Shown here: piece by piece, positions 22,621 through 34,741 of the stretch
Layout: each line of letters begins with the position of its first letter
How positions within the stretch are numbered: the first letter of the stretch is position 1
Program-made: the position numbers and the translations under genes
The notes under the pieces: model-generated
The model's input: only the letters and a program-made list of their open reading frames with translations
What the model was told of the DNA's origin: nothing
Database searches by the model: none
Origin: Ceriagrion tenellum
Taxonomy: Eukaryota; Arthropoda; Insecta; Odonata; Coenagrionidae
Assembly: GCA_963169105.1 (NCBI GenBank)
Contig: OY720642.1
Span: 18,408,965 to 18,472,964, forward strand
DNA: 64,000 nucleotides
Direction: 5' to 3'

Positions 22621-25600
22621 TATGGATCGGGGACATGCATTTTCCTGGTATTCGATCCCAGCCAACACAATTTCAAAACACTCATGAGTGGAAGGCACAT
22701 TACGAAGGTCGAAGAATGGAGGACCTAAAAGGGAAGAAGGCGATGATTCAGGAGGTTCCTGTGCTGGGCACATGGCAAAAGAGGGAGGAAGACCAGGAGT
22801 GGGTACATATAGGGATGCGACACAAACATAATCTTTTCCAAGATTCCCGAGCTATCCCTCCTAACAACTACCTAACACGATGGATAAAGGAATCATCCGA
22901 ATTAGCGGGTCTTTCGGCTCCAAACCCAATGAATAAGGGTTTCTACGGCAAATGAAGCTCATGTTACGCCCCAGCGTCTCACGACTGAACAATGCTCGTT
23001 CGTGCCTCACTTGAGACACGACGCCGAAAGGTTATATCGAGGCATATGCAAAAATAACATTCAACGAAATATGATAGAAAAGACACATATTACTCGTAAT
23101 CATACAAAAGAGAAATCCTTTCGGCGTAAAACGGGATTGAAAAAAGACCCAGCAAGCAATTCATCTCAACAGAGTTGTCCGTTGTGGAAGAAATAACGAG
23201 GGCAATTTTCTTTCTACATATCATATATTCCAGTTTAATTTGCAGAATACGATTCTCTTTTCTGGTTTAGCAATAAGGTGAGCTAACACAGTGTAACAAG
23301 AGTTCTTAGTTAGCAATACACCGAATGAAGATTGTCTTTCGCTTCGAAAATCAGAAAATATTTATGGTAATACAGCATGGCGTTCAACTGTGAAACGTCG
23401 TCTCTCAAATAAACATTCACCATGTAAAGAAACGAAAAAAATAAATAAAATGGAGAACGAATGAACAACTTCTAGGGCAACATATCAAGCATAATTGTAA
23501 CGAAGCGGCCGAATTATTTTTCAAAACTTCTCAATCTTTAACCACTTTAATAGAGCCTCATCCAGTCATGCATTAGAAAGCTAACATTAGGGCGCTATAT
23601 AACTAACTAACATTAGCTAACATATAACATATATAAGAAACATAAATGTTAAGTGACTCTTGTAGATAAAACTACATCGCATGGGAACGATATTTTAAAA
23701 GATCGGCACACCAACAGATATTTGAAATCGGTGATGAATGTGAATCTCACTTCATGGTAGAACTTTCACGTGATTCGTATTAAAACAATTAATATCTCGG
23801 CATTCTTCGACAAAAATCCTTCCGGAACAACGAAAAAAAGAATAAGGAGTGATGCGAGCCAGATTGCCAACAGACATAACTATGAACGCTCGCGAGGCTG
23901 TACATCCTAACATACATCACGGAGGATTTCCGACTTCTGAGCATGTTAATCCCTATAACTTTCCGGGCCCTAAGGATAGACTCATTAAGCAGTCGAAGAG
24001 TCCACATCCGACAGCCCATTTTACCAAATTGTTGTAAACGCTAATTCCTCGTAAATGCCCCATTAATGCTTCACACTGATAAAGGTAAGGAACAAATGAA
24101 ATTCCGGAAAGGTAACGAACGCCAGAAAGGCCGGAAATCTCACTATCGAAGCGGAATCTTCAGCACATTAAGCGGATAGGACATCGGAGGGGAAATATGG
24201 AACGGTATTTCTTAAATTAATGGCCACACGGATCATATACTAGCTGAATATTATGCTCCAATAAAAAGCTGAAAGTAAACACGGAATAAATTGTACAACA
24301 GCTTTGAAAATAATAAAAACATTCCATTCTTGCAAAATAACATGTGAAATCCGGTACCTATTATATACCAGTCGTATAGTCAATTCAGACAGACTGAGTG
24401 GAGACAAGTCAGAGAGGTCCACTAAGACAGATATATTTCAACAGCTGGATTCAAATGCCATAGTAGCAACTTTAAATGTCTTACTTGAACGGAGACGGAT
24501 GATTGAATGGATAAATCTCCTAGTATTATATAATTTCACCCACGACCCATTTATCAATTCATCCATGCCATTGCAGTCAGTAGGTGATACGGAGCACACC
24601 AACTGCTAATTGAATGTATACTAGTTTCAAGATACCGGCACTAGCTGACGTTAATGCGTTCACTTCCGAGCGATAATCAACAGGGATTAAATGAAAATAG
24701 AAGAGTGTACCCGTTGAACTTTAACGGGAGGAGGAAAAAATAAAAAAAGGTGCAGATCATTAGTAAATGACATTCAAATTGCCGACGGTCTGTATCAGCA
24801 TTAACCACCCATGGATAGGTAGAGGACGAAATAACTAAGTCCTCACTCATATCGCTATAATTTGGTTTTTTTAGACCCTTAGTTTCTTCACACCAAAAAT
24901 TTCTGTTGCTGAAATTATTACAATTGACGATTTTGGAGCCAAAAATTTTAATTTTAGGAAAAAAACAAGAATAAAAATCTAATGAAATATTTAAACACTT
25001 AATTTTGTACGTCATTCAATACTTAAAATTTCAAGCCTTAATTATGAAAGGAAGTCATTTAAAAGGAAAAAAACAAACTTCTGCAACGAATCCAATGCCT
25101 TTCTCATGGAAGTAAATGGGGATAAAAAAGGACTCGTATACGGGTCCTTTTGCCTCTGTAGTCTATTAAACCCTATAGGTCCTGATGAACATAATAACCA
25201 AACTTTGTAAGAAGTCGTCAAGGGATCTGGAAGTCTATAGCGTTCAAAGCAACAAAATTTCAATTCTATAGATATGGAAGAAATAACCCATGAGATTGTG
25301 GGAATTATGGGGGAGTGGTGACAGTATTCGCAGGATAACCCACAGATAATGGGGATGTACAAAACACAGGTCGAAAAAAGCTGGGCCACCAATATACGGC
25401 AATCAAGGAGCTCTTACTGAACTACAGCATCGATTGGAAAAGATCGATAGAATTACAAATTAGGGCAAGTAGGCGCGATATAACGATACCACGATACCAA
25501 AAATATTCGCTTGAAACGAGAGACCGTTACAAATTTTTGTATTTAAAGTTATTTTGAACTTATAAACGGTTAATCAGGCAGCAAGAAGAGATGTTTTATG

Positions 25601-27399
25601 AAGAGAAGAGTAGGTATAAAAAGAAGTTTGGAATTAAAATTTCATTCTAAGAACTCAACAAAAGAAGGACTAAGTGGGCCATTTAAGCATCCAATCGAAA
25701 CCGAGAGATAGGGGCATGCCCTCCAGGATGCAATCTCTTCTGTCAATCACCATTTAAAAATAAACGACATGTACTTTGCGACATCTCCCACTGCAGAAAA
25801 AAGGAAATGTGTTACCATAGCTTAACGTAAGCATCACTAAACGACTCCTTTAAACAGGATGGAAATAACAGTCGCAAGGGCATCTATTAACGATGGTTTA
25901 GTTCCATAGACCCACTAAACTAAGAAAAAAAATCACTCTGCTATGTAAGAGAAATGCCAGACACTAACCTGGTTTTATATTCTCCAGATAAATACTTCCT
26001 AGGGATGAAAACCGCTGTCAATGCCATCAAAAACGCGCATATCATCTAACCAACATTCTGGCTGGTTTTCATAGTCGTCAATAATTACAGATTCCTTCCA
26101 ACCTATGATTACATTTCTTAATTAATAATTGTTTCCAATTCATTGTCGCTAAAGAATCAACGATTCATCAATCGTTGATTCTGGAATCAGAGATTCATCA
26201 ATCCCCGATTAATATGTATTTACAGTCGTCAAGTAATTTTTATATTATTCTAGAATTCATAGTCAGGCATACAGTTATTATTATTTGGCTAAATAATCAT
26301 TGATTCATAAATTACGCTTTCCACCGTATTTAATTTGAGTTTTTCATCGTTGCATTTCGGTAACTGTGTAGTTGTTTCCTACATATTCCTTTGTTTATGT
26401 TTATACAACTTCTACTGTGCCAGGGGAAAAGTAAAATAAAAAATTACTCGATTATACCGCCAATTACCATGAATTCTTTAGGATTTTCTTGCAATGGAAT
26501 TTCCATCGGATTTAATTAGCGAATCTGATTGACGACGACGATGTGAGAGCGTGTCACAAAAGGCTGCGGAAAACATATATTAGGGACTAAATTCACATCA
26601 ATTGGTAAACAATCGTAAAATCACTTTCAAAGCCAACAAGAAAAAGATTCTCGATGACTGAAGAACATGAAGAAGGTATGCAACAAAAATTACCAATTGA
26701 TGTCAACAAAACATTATTTATTTAGTAGTTTAGAAAGCTGGCGAATGTAATACATACGACATCAATTCAAATTCAGCGCAAAATATTATGAGTTATGAAA
26801 TTAACCTATTACAATGAAATTAACCAATGAACAACTGATCGAAAATATCAATAAATAATACTCATCTATGCTTTAACTATGGCCCAGTTTAAAATCTCCG
26901 GCAGAAAACCACAAACAAAAATTCAGCGAATTACTTTCATCTCTTTCTTTATCTATTTATATAAAAAATGGAAAATTATAAAAATGGAAATATGGAAAAT
27001 ATATTTTTAAAATATCTATTTATATAAAACATATTACAGGGACCAAAAAAATTATTTTAATTGATTTCTTTGTTTCAAATAATACGAACTTATTCCACGC
27101 ATAAACAATCATAATCTGGAATCCAAACAAAAATAAATTTATAATTATTTCCCTGATTCATAACAGACGAAAGGCCATTTCTTAAGTCCCTCTCAGTGGG
27201 GCAAATAAAGACGGGAAGAGAAAAACGAGTTTCCACACGAATGAGAGGGAAAAATTACCTTCAGCAAACGATTTGCTTCCACAACGCCCATTCTTTGGGA
27301 TACCGACGTTTATTCTGGAGACTGTGAAAGGCAGGCATGTAATCGAGAAAGAAATTCTTCATCACCACCGAGACGTCATCAAGATTCCCACCCGGAGCG
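22621..27399. other. Long gene-poor AT-rich stretch
   Basis: Nearly 5 kb with only chance frames. Local curiosities are a CAATCGTTGATTC/GATTCATCAATC repeat cluster at 26158-26210 and a run of short ATAACAT-type repeats near 23600-23630. A 116-codon minus frame at 25042-25392 is unrecognised. Confidence 0.5.
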
Positions 27400-27930
27400 A
27401 CTATTCTTCTCCTCCGGTCTCGCTTTTCGCTCGCTTTTCGCACATTCACACTCTCTCGCCCTCCTTTTCTCTCTGTCCCTCGCTCTCTTCATCTCCTCCT
27501 TTCCGAAACCACCCCACGCCCCTCCCACTAAATCCTCCCCCTCCCCCATACGGCCATTGAAACACTACACCCAATCACATACATCAATTCAGGCAATCGA
27601 TGAAACGTTCGCAAACAGGACCGCCTTTCACGTCAAAACCCTCCCACTACCGACTATCATTCCGTTCTCCTTGCACTACCGGCTCCTCCCAGTCCTCCGT
27701 ACACTGGGAAACACCCCGCCTTCCCACCTTCCCTTACGGCCCTGAAAAACCCCATCACCTCACCATCTACATCACCCCACCCCTCTACTTGCACTTTCCC
27801 CGCCCGGCAGCGAACAGCCGAAGAGCACCGCCCGAAGCACACACGGCGGCCGAGTGGCAGAGGCGGGCTTGCGAAAACATTAGCGGGGGAGAAGAGTGAC
27901 ACTTGCGGAGACCGATAGAGAGAGAATGAC
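27400..27930. other. Pyrimidine/CpG-rich block
   Basis: C- and T-rich on the + strand, with CGCTTTTCGCTCGCTTTTCG near 27420 and many CC runs. Overlapping Pro-rich frames (95-99 codons) have no recognisable domain. It ends about 30 bases before the TIR element at 27960. It may be a promoter-like island, but no gene start could be tied to it. Confidence 0.3.
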
Positions 27931-27959
27931 GCCTAGGCCCGAATCATTGAGTTATTAAT

Positions 27960-28655
27960 CAGGGTGTCCAGCAGCCGGGCATTTTAAAATTCCCTGAGAT
28001 TTCCAGGTTTTCCAGACATAATTTTTATTTTTCCAGAGGAAATATTGATTTTTTTCTCGCTAATTATAAGAGAATATTTGGAATGTTTTTTGGGTGATTA
28101 AAAGTAACGATTATTTTTAAACCTGCACACTTGGAGGAAAATAAACAAAACTTTAAAATAGTTTGAGAGAAAATCACATCACCACCCTTTTTAGATTTAA
28201 ACATTGTCATGCTGGTGCTCAAGGAACAAGGTTATGTTACAGCCAGACTTTGCTATGAATAGCATTGATATAAAATGATCAACAACTTAAAAAAACTGAA
28301 GGAATTGACTCTTTCTCTTATTTTGCTAAATGCGACGACGCAAGGGAAATTTGACTTCGCAACTTGCCGATAAAGGCACGTTCTTTACGCCACTAATTTA
28401 CATACTATGACCAATTAGAACACACTGTACCTATATAGAAAACATTGTATCTACTTTCGGAGATTACAGGAATGAAAAATGCGACAATGCAAGGGAAATT
28501 TGACTTAGCATTTTGCCGAAAAAGGCACATTGCTTCCGTTGCTGTTTTATATATTGACACAAATTTCCAGAGTCAATTCGATATTTCCCTGAGATTTCCA
28601 GTGAAAATAAAATTCCCTGACATTTCCCGGTTTTCCAGAGTGCTAGTACTAGAGA
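27960..28655 (+). mobile_element. TIR element of the CAGGGTGTCC family, copy 1 (internally duplicated)
   Basis: The left end is CAGGGTGTCCAGCAGCCGGG. The interior aligns closely with the copy at 45897, including TTCCCTGAGATTTCCAGG. The right end has decayed to AGTGCTAGTACTAGAG, so no duplication can be assigned. It is about 125 bases longer than copy 2. The segment ATGCGAC.A.GCAAGGGAAAT TTGACTT occurs twice (about 28330 and 28479), separated by about 149 bases, so an internal duplication explains the extra length. Confidence 0.7.
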
Positions 28656-28739
28656 CTTAATATAGCTCGTGAGACTTTTGTATACGAAGAGAATTTCATA
28701 AAAATTGCATACGCGTACTTATTTTTTATTTTATTTTTT

Positions 28740-28870
28740 TATTTATCCTAACTACCCCGAATACAGCACCTACGGCCAATTTATATCAGGGGAATAACTG
28801 TAGCACAAGACGAACACACCCGCGACCCTCGGGTTAGCAGGCGAGGACTTTACCCCGCCGCCACCGGGCC
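28740..28870 (-). mobile_element. tRNA-headed SINE, family A, second copy
   Basis: The minus-strand head GGCCCGGTGGCGGCGGGGTA and the run of CTCGCCTGCTAACCCGAGGG are shared with the 8.9-9.1 kb copy. The B box has decayed, because a short deletion truncates it at CGCGGGTGTG. A T-rich run at 28720-28745 marks the tail end. It lies just right of the first copy of the 570-bp TIR element. Confidence 0.55.
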
Positions 28871-31088
28871 AGAGATATCCACAGAAAAAAGGAAAAAATA
28901 TTGGCAAAAAAAATACCGATTTGTTTTCTTGGCATTTTTATGCTTTATTAGCACGTAGCATTATGGCACCTGAAATACATTTCGAAATAATTCAATAACG
29001 AATACAAATGTTTCCTCCTAAATGCGAAATAATACGTTTCGTACTATGGCAATGGTGGCTAGCAAACATCAAGGAATCACACCGAGGAAAAAACAAGTAT
29101 TTAAATAAGGTTTTTGCTTAAATTTCGAATAGTAAACCCAAGTCATCACAATTCCCTAAATACGGCAAAACTTTTGAAAACTATTGCATCGTTAATATTA
29201 ATTACTACATGCAAAGTGTTTTCACCGAATAAACAAATGTACTTAAGTGAACTACGGCCCTAGAATTCTGTCCCACTTTCTAGAAATGCTACTGAAATAC
29301 CTACTCAATGACTCATGATTACCACTACAAAACCTAGGTACCAAATGCGACGCTGCCAATATTCGGCCGTGAGGCAAGGTGACGCCGCTTCAGCCATACT
29401 GAGTTTCCGTGATTTCCCATTGGCGAAAAAGGCATGATCATAAGAAGTAGGAGTTTACTGAACATAAAATGTCGAATTACTGAGAAATTGGGATAATTCC
29501 GGTAAAGTTGATGGGTAAATAATTTTATCTCCCACTACTTACCTATCTTCAGGGAAAATTGGCATGTGGGAGCATTGAAAAGCATATCGTCTACTCTTGA
29601 GCGACTATACTACAGGTATTGTCTTCCAAACAAAAAAACAAATATTTCACTTTAAAGTAGGATAAAAGACTTCGTTATAAAATCCGTCCGTCTCACGATC
29701 TCATACATCACTCACATTGCTCTAGAGACTCCCAATAAACCGTGCATAGTTTTACCTGACATTCGTCGCAAACCTCTCTGTTGAACAATGAACTCGAAGG
29801 TCCAAATTATATTTTAGAGTGCTCTATTCAACAGAAAATAAGCCACGGGCCGGCATCAAATGGTTTTAATGAGAAAGAAATTCTACGCACTCCCAAAGTG
29901 TTTCAAAGTGAGAGATGTATGACACAAAAAAAACATCTTATTTGTAACTATGCGCAAAAAATTAACTCTTTATGATGCTACTTTTAAAAGTTGGTGACTC
30001 CAGAAAAACTAAGTCTCAACCATCAAATTTATACTACTAATCTCTGCTTCCCAGAAAATCATCGTATTAATATTTTCATGGATTTCGCACTCAGTTCTCA
30101 CTCGGATATTTCACATTAAAATAGAAATTTTAGTCCGACATGCGGTGGCTAGCTTATCACCTTTAATTAATAAAAACATAATTAATTCTTTTCTGGACAG
30201 AAAAACTAGAGAAATATTCTAGAAAAATCGTACAATCAAGTGCTACTTTATTGTATTACTTATATAAAATATGATATTAGCGCAGTAAATGCATTTTATG
30301 AAATACATTTAGGCAAATTCATCATTAACCTAAAAGGAACCATTAAAAATACATTCAATTTCTTGCTAAAATAATGGATCCCAATTATTTTTTAATATTT
30401 AATACTAAAAGTGATATACTTTTACAAGAAATGTGATTTATATCACTATTTTAAAAATGGCCAACAAAAAGCGTACGGATTAAAAACTGTTAACACCTAG
30501 TTTTGACCTCCCAACATATTGATAAACCATCGGACAAAAAAATCAGGAAAATATTGAGCAACGTGCCTTGACGCTTTCATGTGGATTAAACCGTGGCCGT
30601 GTAGCATGCGATACTTCAACTAAATCAGATATAAATTTCGCCATGGGTAATTGCCTTGGCGTTTCGAGAATTGACCCTCTAATCCTACCACGGTAATACG
30701 CAAGAAATGTAAACAAGGCATTGCAGCGGCGAGCGTGTCTCTGGCTAGGGTAAGGGTCACACGGAGCGGTAAAACAGCGGGTCACGCGAATTTCCGAGAA
30801 AACGGCTCGATGCGACCAAGGGAAGAGGAAAAAGTCCGGGGAAAGGAACGAACAAAACCACCGACGGAGTGCGCGTCCCACAGAAACTGCACGGAACCAA
30901 CTTTTCACGGCTCTTGTTCATCGCACACTCCATTAGAGCTTGCATTCGGAAAGCAACATATGGATACACACTACATGAATACTCAGTCACACACATCCAT
31001 CACGTTATTCCCCTTCGGAGTAGGCAAAGAGGAAGTGTCTGATTTTGCGGTTGGCACAGGGAGCCTCCTTGCGGCTCCTTTTTCATAA
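28871..31088. other. No recognised gene
   Basis: AT-rich until about 30540, then more balanced. The 117-121-codon frames at 30543-31088 on both strands overlap each other and match nothing known to me. Confidence 0.45.
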
Positions 31089-31430
31089 TTTCCTCCATAC
31101 TGCCCAATCCTTAGATAACGCTTTAGCTTCTCTTACACGCATGCACTACTTCGTCTACGCTTTTCTTTTATACTGATATTCCTCCTCTTCTGATTCTCTT
31201 CAACCACATTCACCCACGGCCTTCGCGGTCTATATGTCCAACAGTTCACTCAACTTCGGTTCCGTAAATTAATGATCTCCCATTTCCTCGGCATGGTCAA
31301 ACCAGCGAGGCACACCACTTACGTATATGTCCATTACTGGAGCATTTACCACATTCTTTCATCACCGATTCATTCCTAACCCTATCCATCCTAGTCTTTT
31401 CCGGGCATCCCATTCCCACTGTGATAGAAA
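31089..31430 (-). pseudogene. Decayed LINE ORF2 C-terminal fragment, antisense
   Basis: On the minus strand, over several frames, it reads WIGLGMNRSVMKECG-like sequence, then VSGVPRWFDHAEEMGD, corresponding to the RWFGHVERM tail common in LINE ORF2 proteins. REAKALSKDWAVWRKL follows, matching the usual end (KxxxxDRxxWR). Stops and shifts are numerous. It is a different subfamily from the GHTLRN fragment at 7.4 kb. Confidence 0.6.
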
Positions 31431-33069
31431 ATATTTTCTACTTAATGCTTTTTCAATCCCGAGGAGCCGGTGATTGCGCCATTTCTACCTAAGCGTCGCC
31501 TTTGACTTCAAAAATTGGTGTTACTTTGTAATAACCCACAATACTACATGGAATGATGCTCACACTCCATCGTCTTAAACTTCCACAGAAGGATCCCCTT
31601 CTTATATGATTTTTTCGCAAAAATTAGATCCATATAAAAGAAAAATCTACAATTAGTCTTTTCGCCCGGTATTACGTTTAGGTGCATAAGTTTTCTTGTT
31701 CAATTTACGAAAGAAATCAATAAATAAAAGATCCAATGTAGCCGACGCAGTCAGTTTGAGGAGGAATACTCGAAAATTACGTTAAATCTATACTACGATG
31801 GAATCAGGTATTTACCACCGGGTGTTTCATGAGCGGGATTGTTTCCCTTCACAATTCCATTGGGCTCATTTTGCTGAACATGGAAGGAACAACGGGACAG
31901 GAATTGGGTGGGCTAGAGAGTGTAGACTTCCAATCTCGGGGTTCGAATCCCTTTCGTCGCGGAGACTTTTCGGTGAATCACATATATCAACTATATATGT
32001 ACGATTCACTGATAGCATATAGATATCAACTAGATGATATTCACAGATAGATATCAACTAGATGGGATGAGCACAGCGCTTCAGGAACAAGGCTGTCTAC
32101 TGGGTCATTAAATAGCCAATCCCTGAGCATCTATCATTCAGAGCAGGCTAATACTGAAGTCAGGTTTTTCTTGACCCTTCCTTCATTCCAAAAAATAATT
32201 CTATAAATTCAATTAGAGCCGCTTTGAAAAAACTGATAACCTGGCCACAGACGTATTCATCCAATGAAAGAATCATCTGGCATTCCGTGCGCTACCTTTA
32301 GCCCTTCGACGACTGAGCCAGACTCCCATGCATCACTTTCCACTGAGAACTGTAGTGCCCTAATGCCTGCACTAAATTAGTAATGGTCGAGTTAGGACTT
32401 AATCGCCCAGCCATCCGATAGCTTTTATCCCGATTAATTCGCTTCCTCCCCGCTACCTTATGGAAAGGCTAAGTGGAGCCATGTAACCCTCATTTAATGG
32501 CGAGTTTCCGCTCTTTAAATATCTCCCTCGAATTATTCCAACCAATCGTCGTTCCACTTCTAACTCTCCCTTGACCACAATTATTTCAACCGAATCCGAG
32601 AGAAAGAACCGTTTGGACGGAAGGAAGGTAAAGACATAAGTTAATATAAAACCTGAAACAGAAGAAGAGAACCGAGGAAATGAGCTTACACACTATTATT
32701 ATAATTTCCTCCAACAAAACAATATTTTACTGAAGCAAACGACATTCAGGCTTTAGATGTACAAGTCTCCAACCCTGTCTGCTTGCTAAGAGGGTGCTGA
32801 ATCAGGGTATCAAAAATATCTCGCGATTTAATCTTCCCTACCACTGGAGAGGATTTTCTCCTAATCGCGGATTGTAGGCGTAAACATAGAAAGTAGTAAT
32901 CTTATTCATTTCGAAAATCTGAAAATCTAGTCATCAACAGTGTTAACGCATTTGAGTACAATCGTTCATGGTCTAGAAGCTGCCATATTCCTCCATGTAA
33001 AGAACGCTATTCGAGTTCGAAGCGATAACGAGAAAATGAAAAATTAAGAAACGCTTCAAAAGAATTTTT
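31431..33069. other. Unassigned apart from a SINE head
   Basis: Only the tRNA-like head at 31904 and the short ATATCAACTA repeats after it are recognisable. Confidence 0.5.
31904..31965 (+). mobile_element. tRNA-like SINE head
   Basis: GGGTGGGCTAGAGAGTGTAG is followed by TCGGGGTTCGAATCCCTTTC, a perfect B box. The downstream DNA is a run of short ATATCAACTA repeats (32008-32062) that may be the SINE tail. Confidence 0.5.
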
Positions 33070-33560
33070 GAGAGTGCAGTCCGGATTTCCACCAGACAGA
33101 AGAATTACAGATGAGCTATTTACAACAAGACAGGCTAGATAACTTATTTTGGGGCATTGTCTAAATTTTTGTTATATTAGAAGATATATGAATGGCCGAA
33201 CAGATATCAGTGAATAATTGGCAATAGGCGGACACTGAAAGTTGAAAAGGACGTATATAGTTGTGGTGAGGCATGCATAATGCTTGTAAGAGTGCATGGG
33301 ACTTAAATAAAAAATCGTTGGATGAAGGTGATATATTTTTTAAAAAAAGCAGGACGCGATACAAGGAGTGCAACGGTGGTTGTTTAAAGGTGAAAGTAGT
33401 TCTTCGCGCTGACGATTTGGCATTGCTTATTCAAGGCCAAACAATTGACAACATCCTAAATAATAAATGTTGCAAGTAAACAGAACAAAAATATAACGGA
33501 AAAATCAAACGAAAGCAAAGATAGCAGAGATCGACAAGTAGTTAGTGAGAGATGATGGAC
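33070..33560 (+). pseudogene. Decayed LINE reverse-transcriptase core fragment
   Basis: The frame near 33075-33135 gives VQSGFPPDRRITDELFTTRQ, matching the conserved QxGFRxGRSTTDxIFxLRQ motif of RT. Further on, VVLRADDLALLIQGQTIDNI carries the catalytic box with ADD preserved where intact elements have YADD. The Tyr has become Arg, and stops interrupt the frame. It is the only piece in the window with a visible RT catalytic motif. Confidence 0.65.
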
Positions 33561-34540
33561 ACGGAGATTTGACGTTATAAGTGCATAATTTTGCTATCCT
33601 TGTTCAAATATCTGCAAAAGACAGAAGAATGGACAATGACACGATAGACCCGCTAATGCGAGAGGGAATGTCGAACGGGGTATGCTGCTCAAGAAAAAGG
33701 TTTGAGTGTTTGTAAATGAGGCATCAATTGCTGAGTATTTAAGCGTTCCCCTACATTACACCCTGGGAAATGAAGAATATGCCGGGAAAAGCACTGAAGT
33801 CAACCAAATACAGTGGGAATAAAGTATTTAAGGAATGTTTGCGGAACGATGATTAAATAACCCAAGAAGATGATTTCCAACGTTGGACAAGTAAGCGAAA
33901 AAAAATAAGTATTTGGTCATGCTGATATAACGTATGCGAGTCAAATAGCTAATCGGAAGCGTGAAATGAGAGCGAATGGTGCGGGAAGAAAGGCCTGACA
34001 GAGAAAATCATAGGCGAGAGTAGTTGAAGACATTCTCGGGGAAAATACATAGGAAAGTATATAAAAAAGGCAGCAAGCATACGACAACACAGGAATGTGA
34101 CAAAAGCGAAATATGGCTGGTTCCCCGCAGAAACGGCCAATCTCAAATGGAGGGGCGGGGGTAAAACCACGCGATCGCTTCCCTCTCAAATCCAAGGGGC
34201 ATCATCTCCCTTAACGCCATATAATCCTCATCTCCAAGACATTTCCCGCACGACACGTCTCGCCGGCCGATCACAATTATTCTTCCCCACCGCCCGAAAG
34301 CCATCCCAGTTTAAAAGCCGTCGCACGCGCACAACCTCCATCGACCAACCATTCCCGCTAAACCATTAAGGGGACCCAGCAGGCTTCTTTTATAGCCCTT
34401 AAAGGCTAATTCCAATACGTCCCCCGCCTCTCTTCGGCATTAGCGCACGTGATAAAGGAAGGGTGGTCTCCGAGTATCGGCTTTTATACAGTTAGAACTC
34501 AATCTTTCGGAAAACTAAGCACTAAACAAAGAACACCCTT
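33561..34540. other. Unassigned; may include more LINE remnant
   Basis: The first few hundred bases could continue the RT remnant (a weak LMREGMSNGV-like reading near 33655), but no conserved motif is clear. From 34100 it is C-rich without a gene. Confidence 0.4.
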
Positions 34541-34615
34541 TGTCGGCCTAGGTGGCAGTTAAAAGTCCCCGCATGTAGACACAGAGGTCGCGGGTTTGGA
34601 GTTCCTCCATGGTGG
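34541..34615 (+). mobile_element. tRNA-like SINE head
   Basis: GTCGGCCTAGGTGGCAGTTA then GGTCGCGGGTTTGGAGTTCC gives A-box- and B-box-like motifs at the usual spacing. The B box is decayed. A Penelope-like fragment follows about 60 bases downstream. Confidence 0.4.
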
Positions 34616-34677
34616 TTTTACAGTATCGAGTACATGGGTATTTGTGATGACAATAAGTTCCGTTGATGAGGTCTCCT

Positions 34678-34741
34678 CGGGTCTTCTACCACGTGATGTC
34701 CTCCGACATTTTGACAGCTACCCTCGCCATCGTCGTAGGGA
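34678..34741 (-). mobile_element. Older Penelope-like terminal motif fragment
   Basis: Read on the minus strand, the segment has GACGATGGCGAG, then GCTGTCAAAATGTCGG, which lines up with the GACGATGAG...GAAACGTCGG core of the palindromic insertion near 60.7 kb. Several bases have decayed (GAAACG has become AAAATG). No flanking duplication was found. It follows a SINE-like tRNA head at 34541. Assignment is by motif likeness only. Confidence 0.35.

Noticed and set aside
22467..22955. 162-codon + strand frame
   Set aside because: It crosses a tRNA-like SINE head and has no recognisable domain or splice context; chance is more likely.
30543..31088. Overlapping 117-121-codon frames
   Set aside because: Open on both strands at once, no domain, no splice sites and directly adjacent to a LINE remnant.
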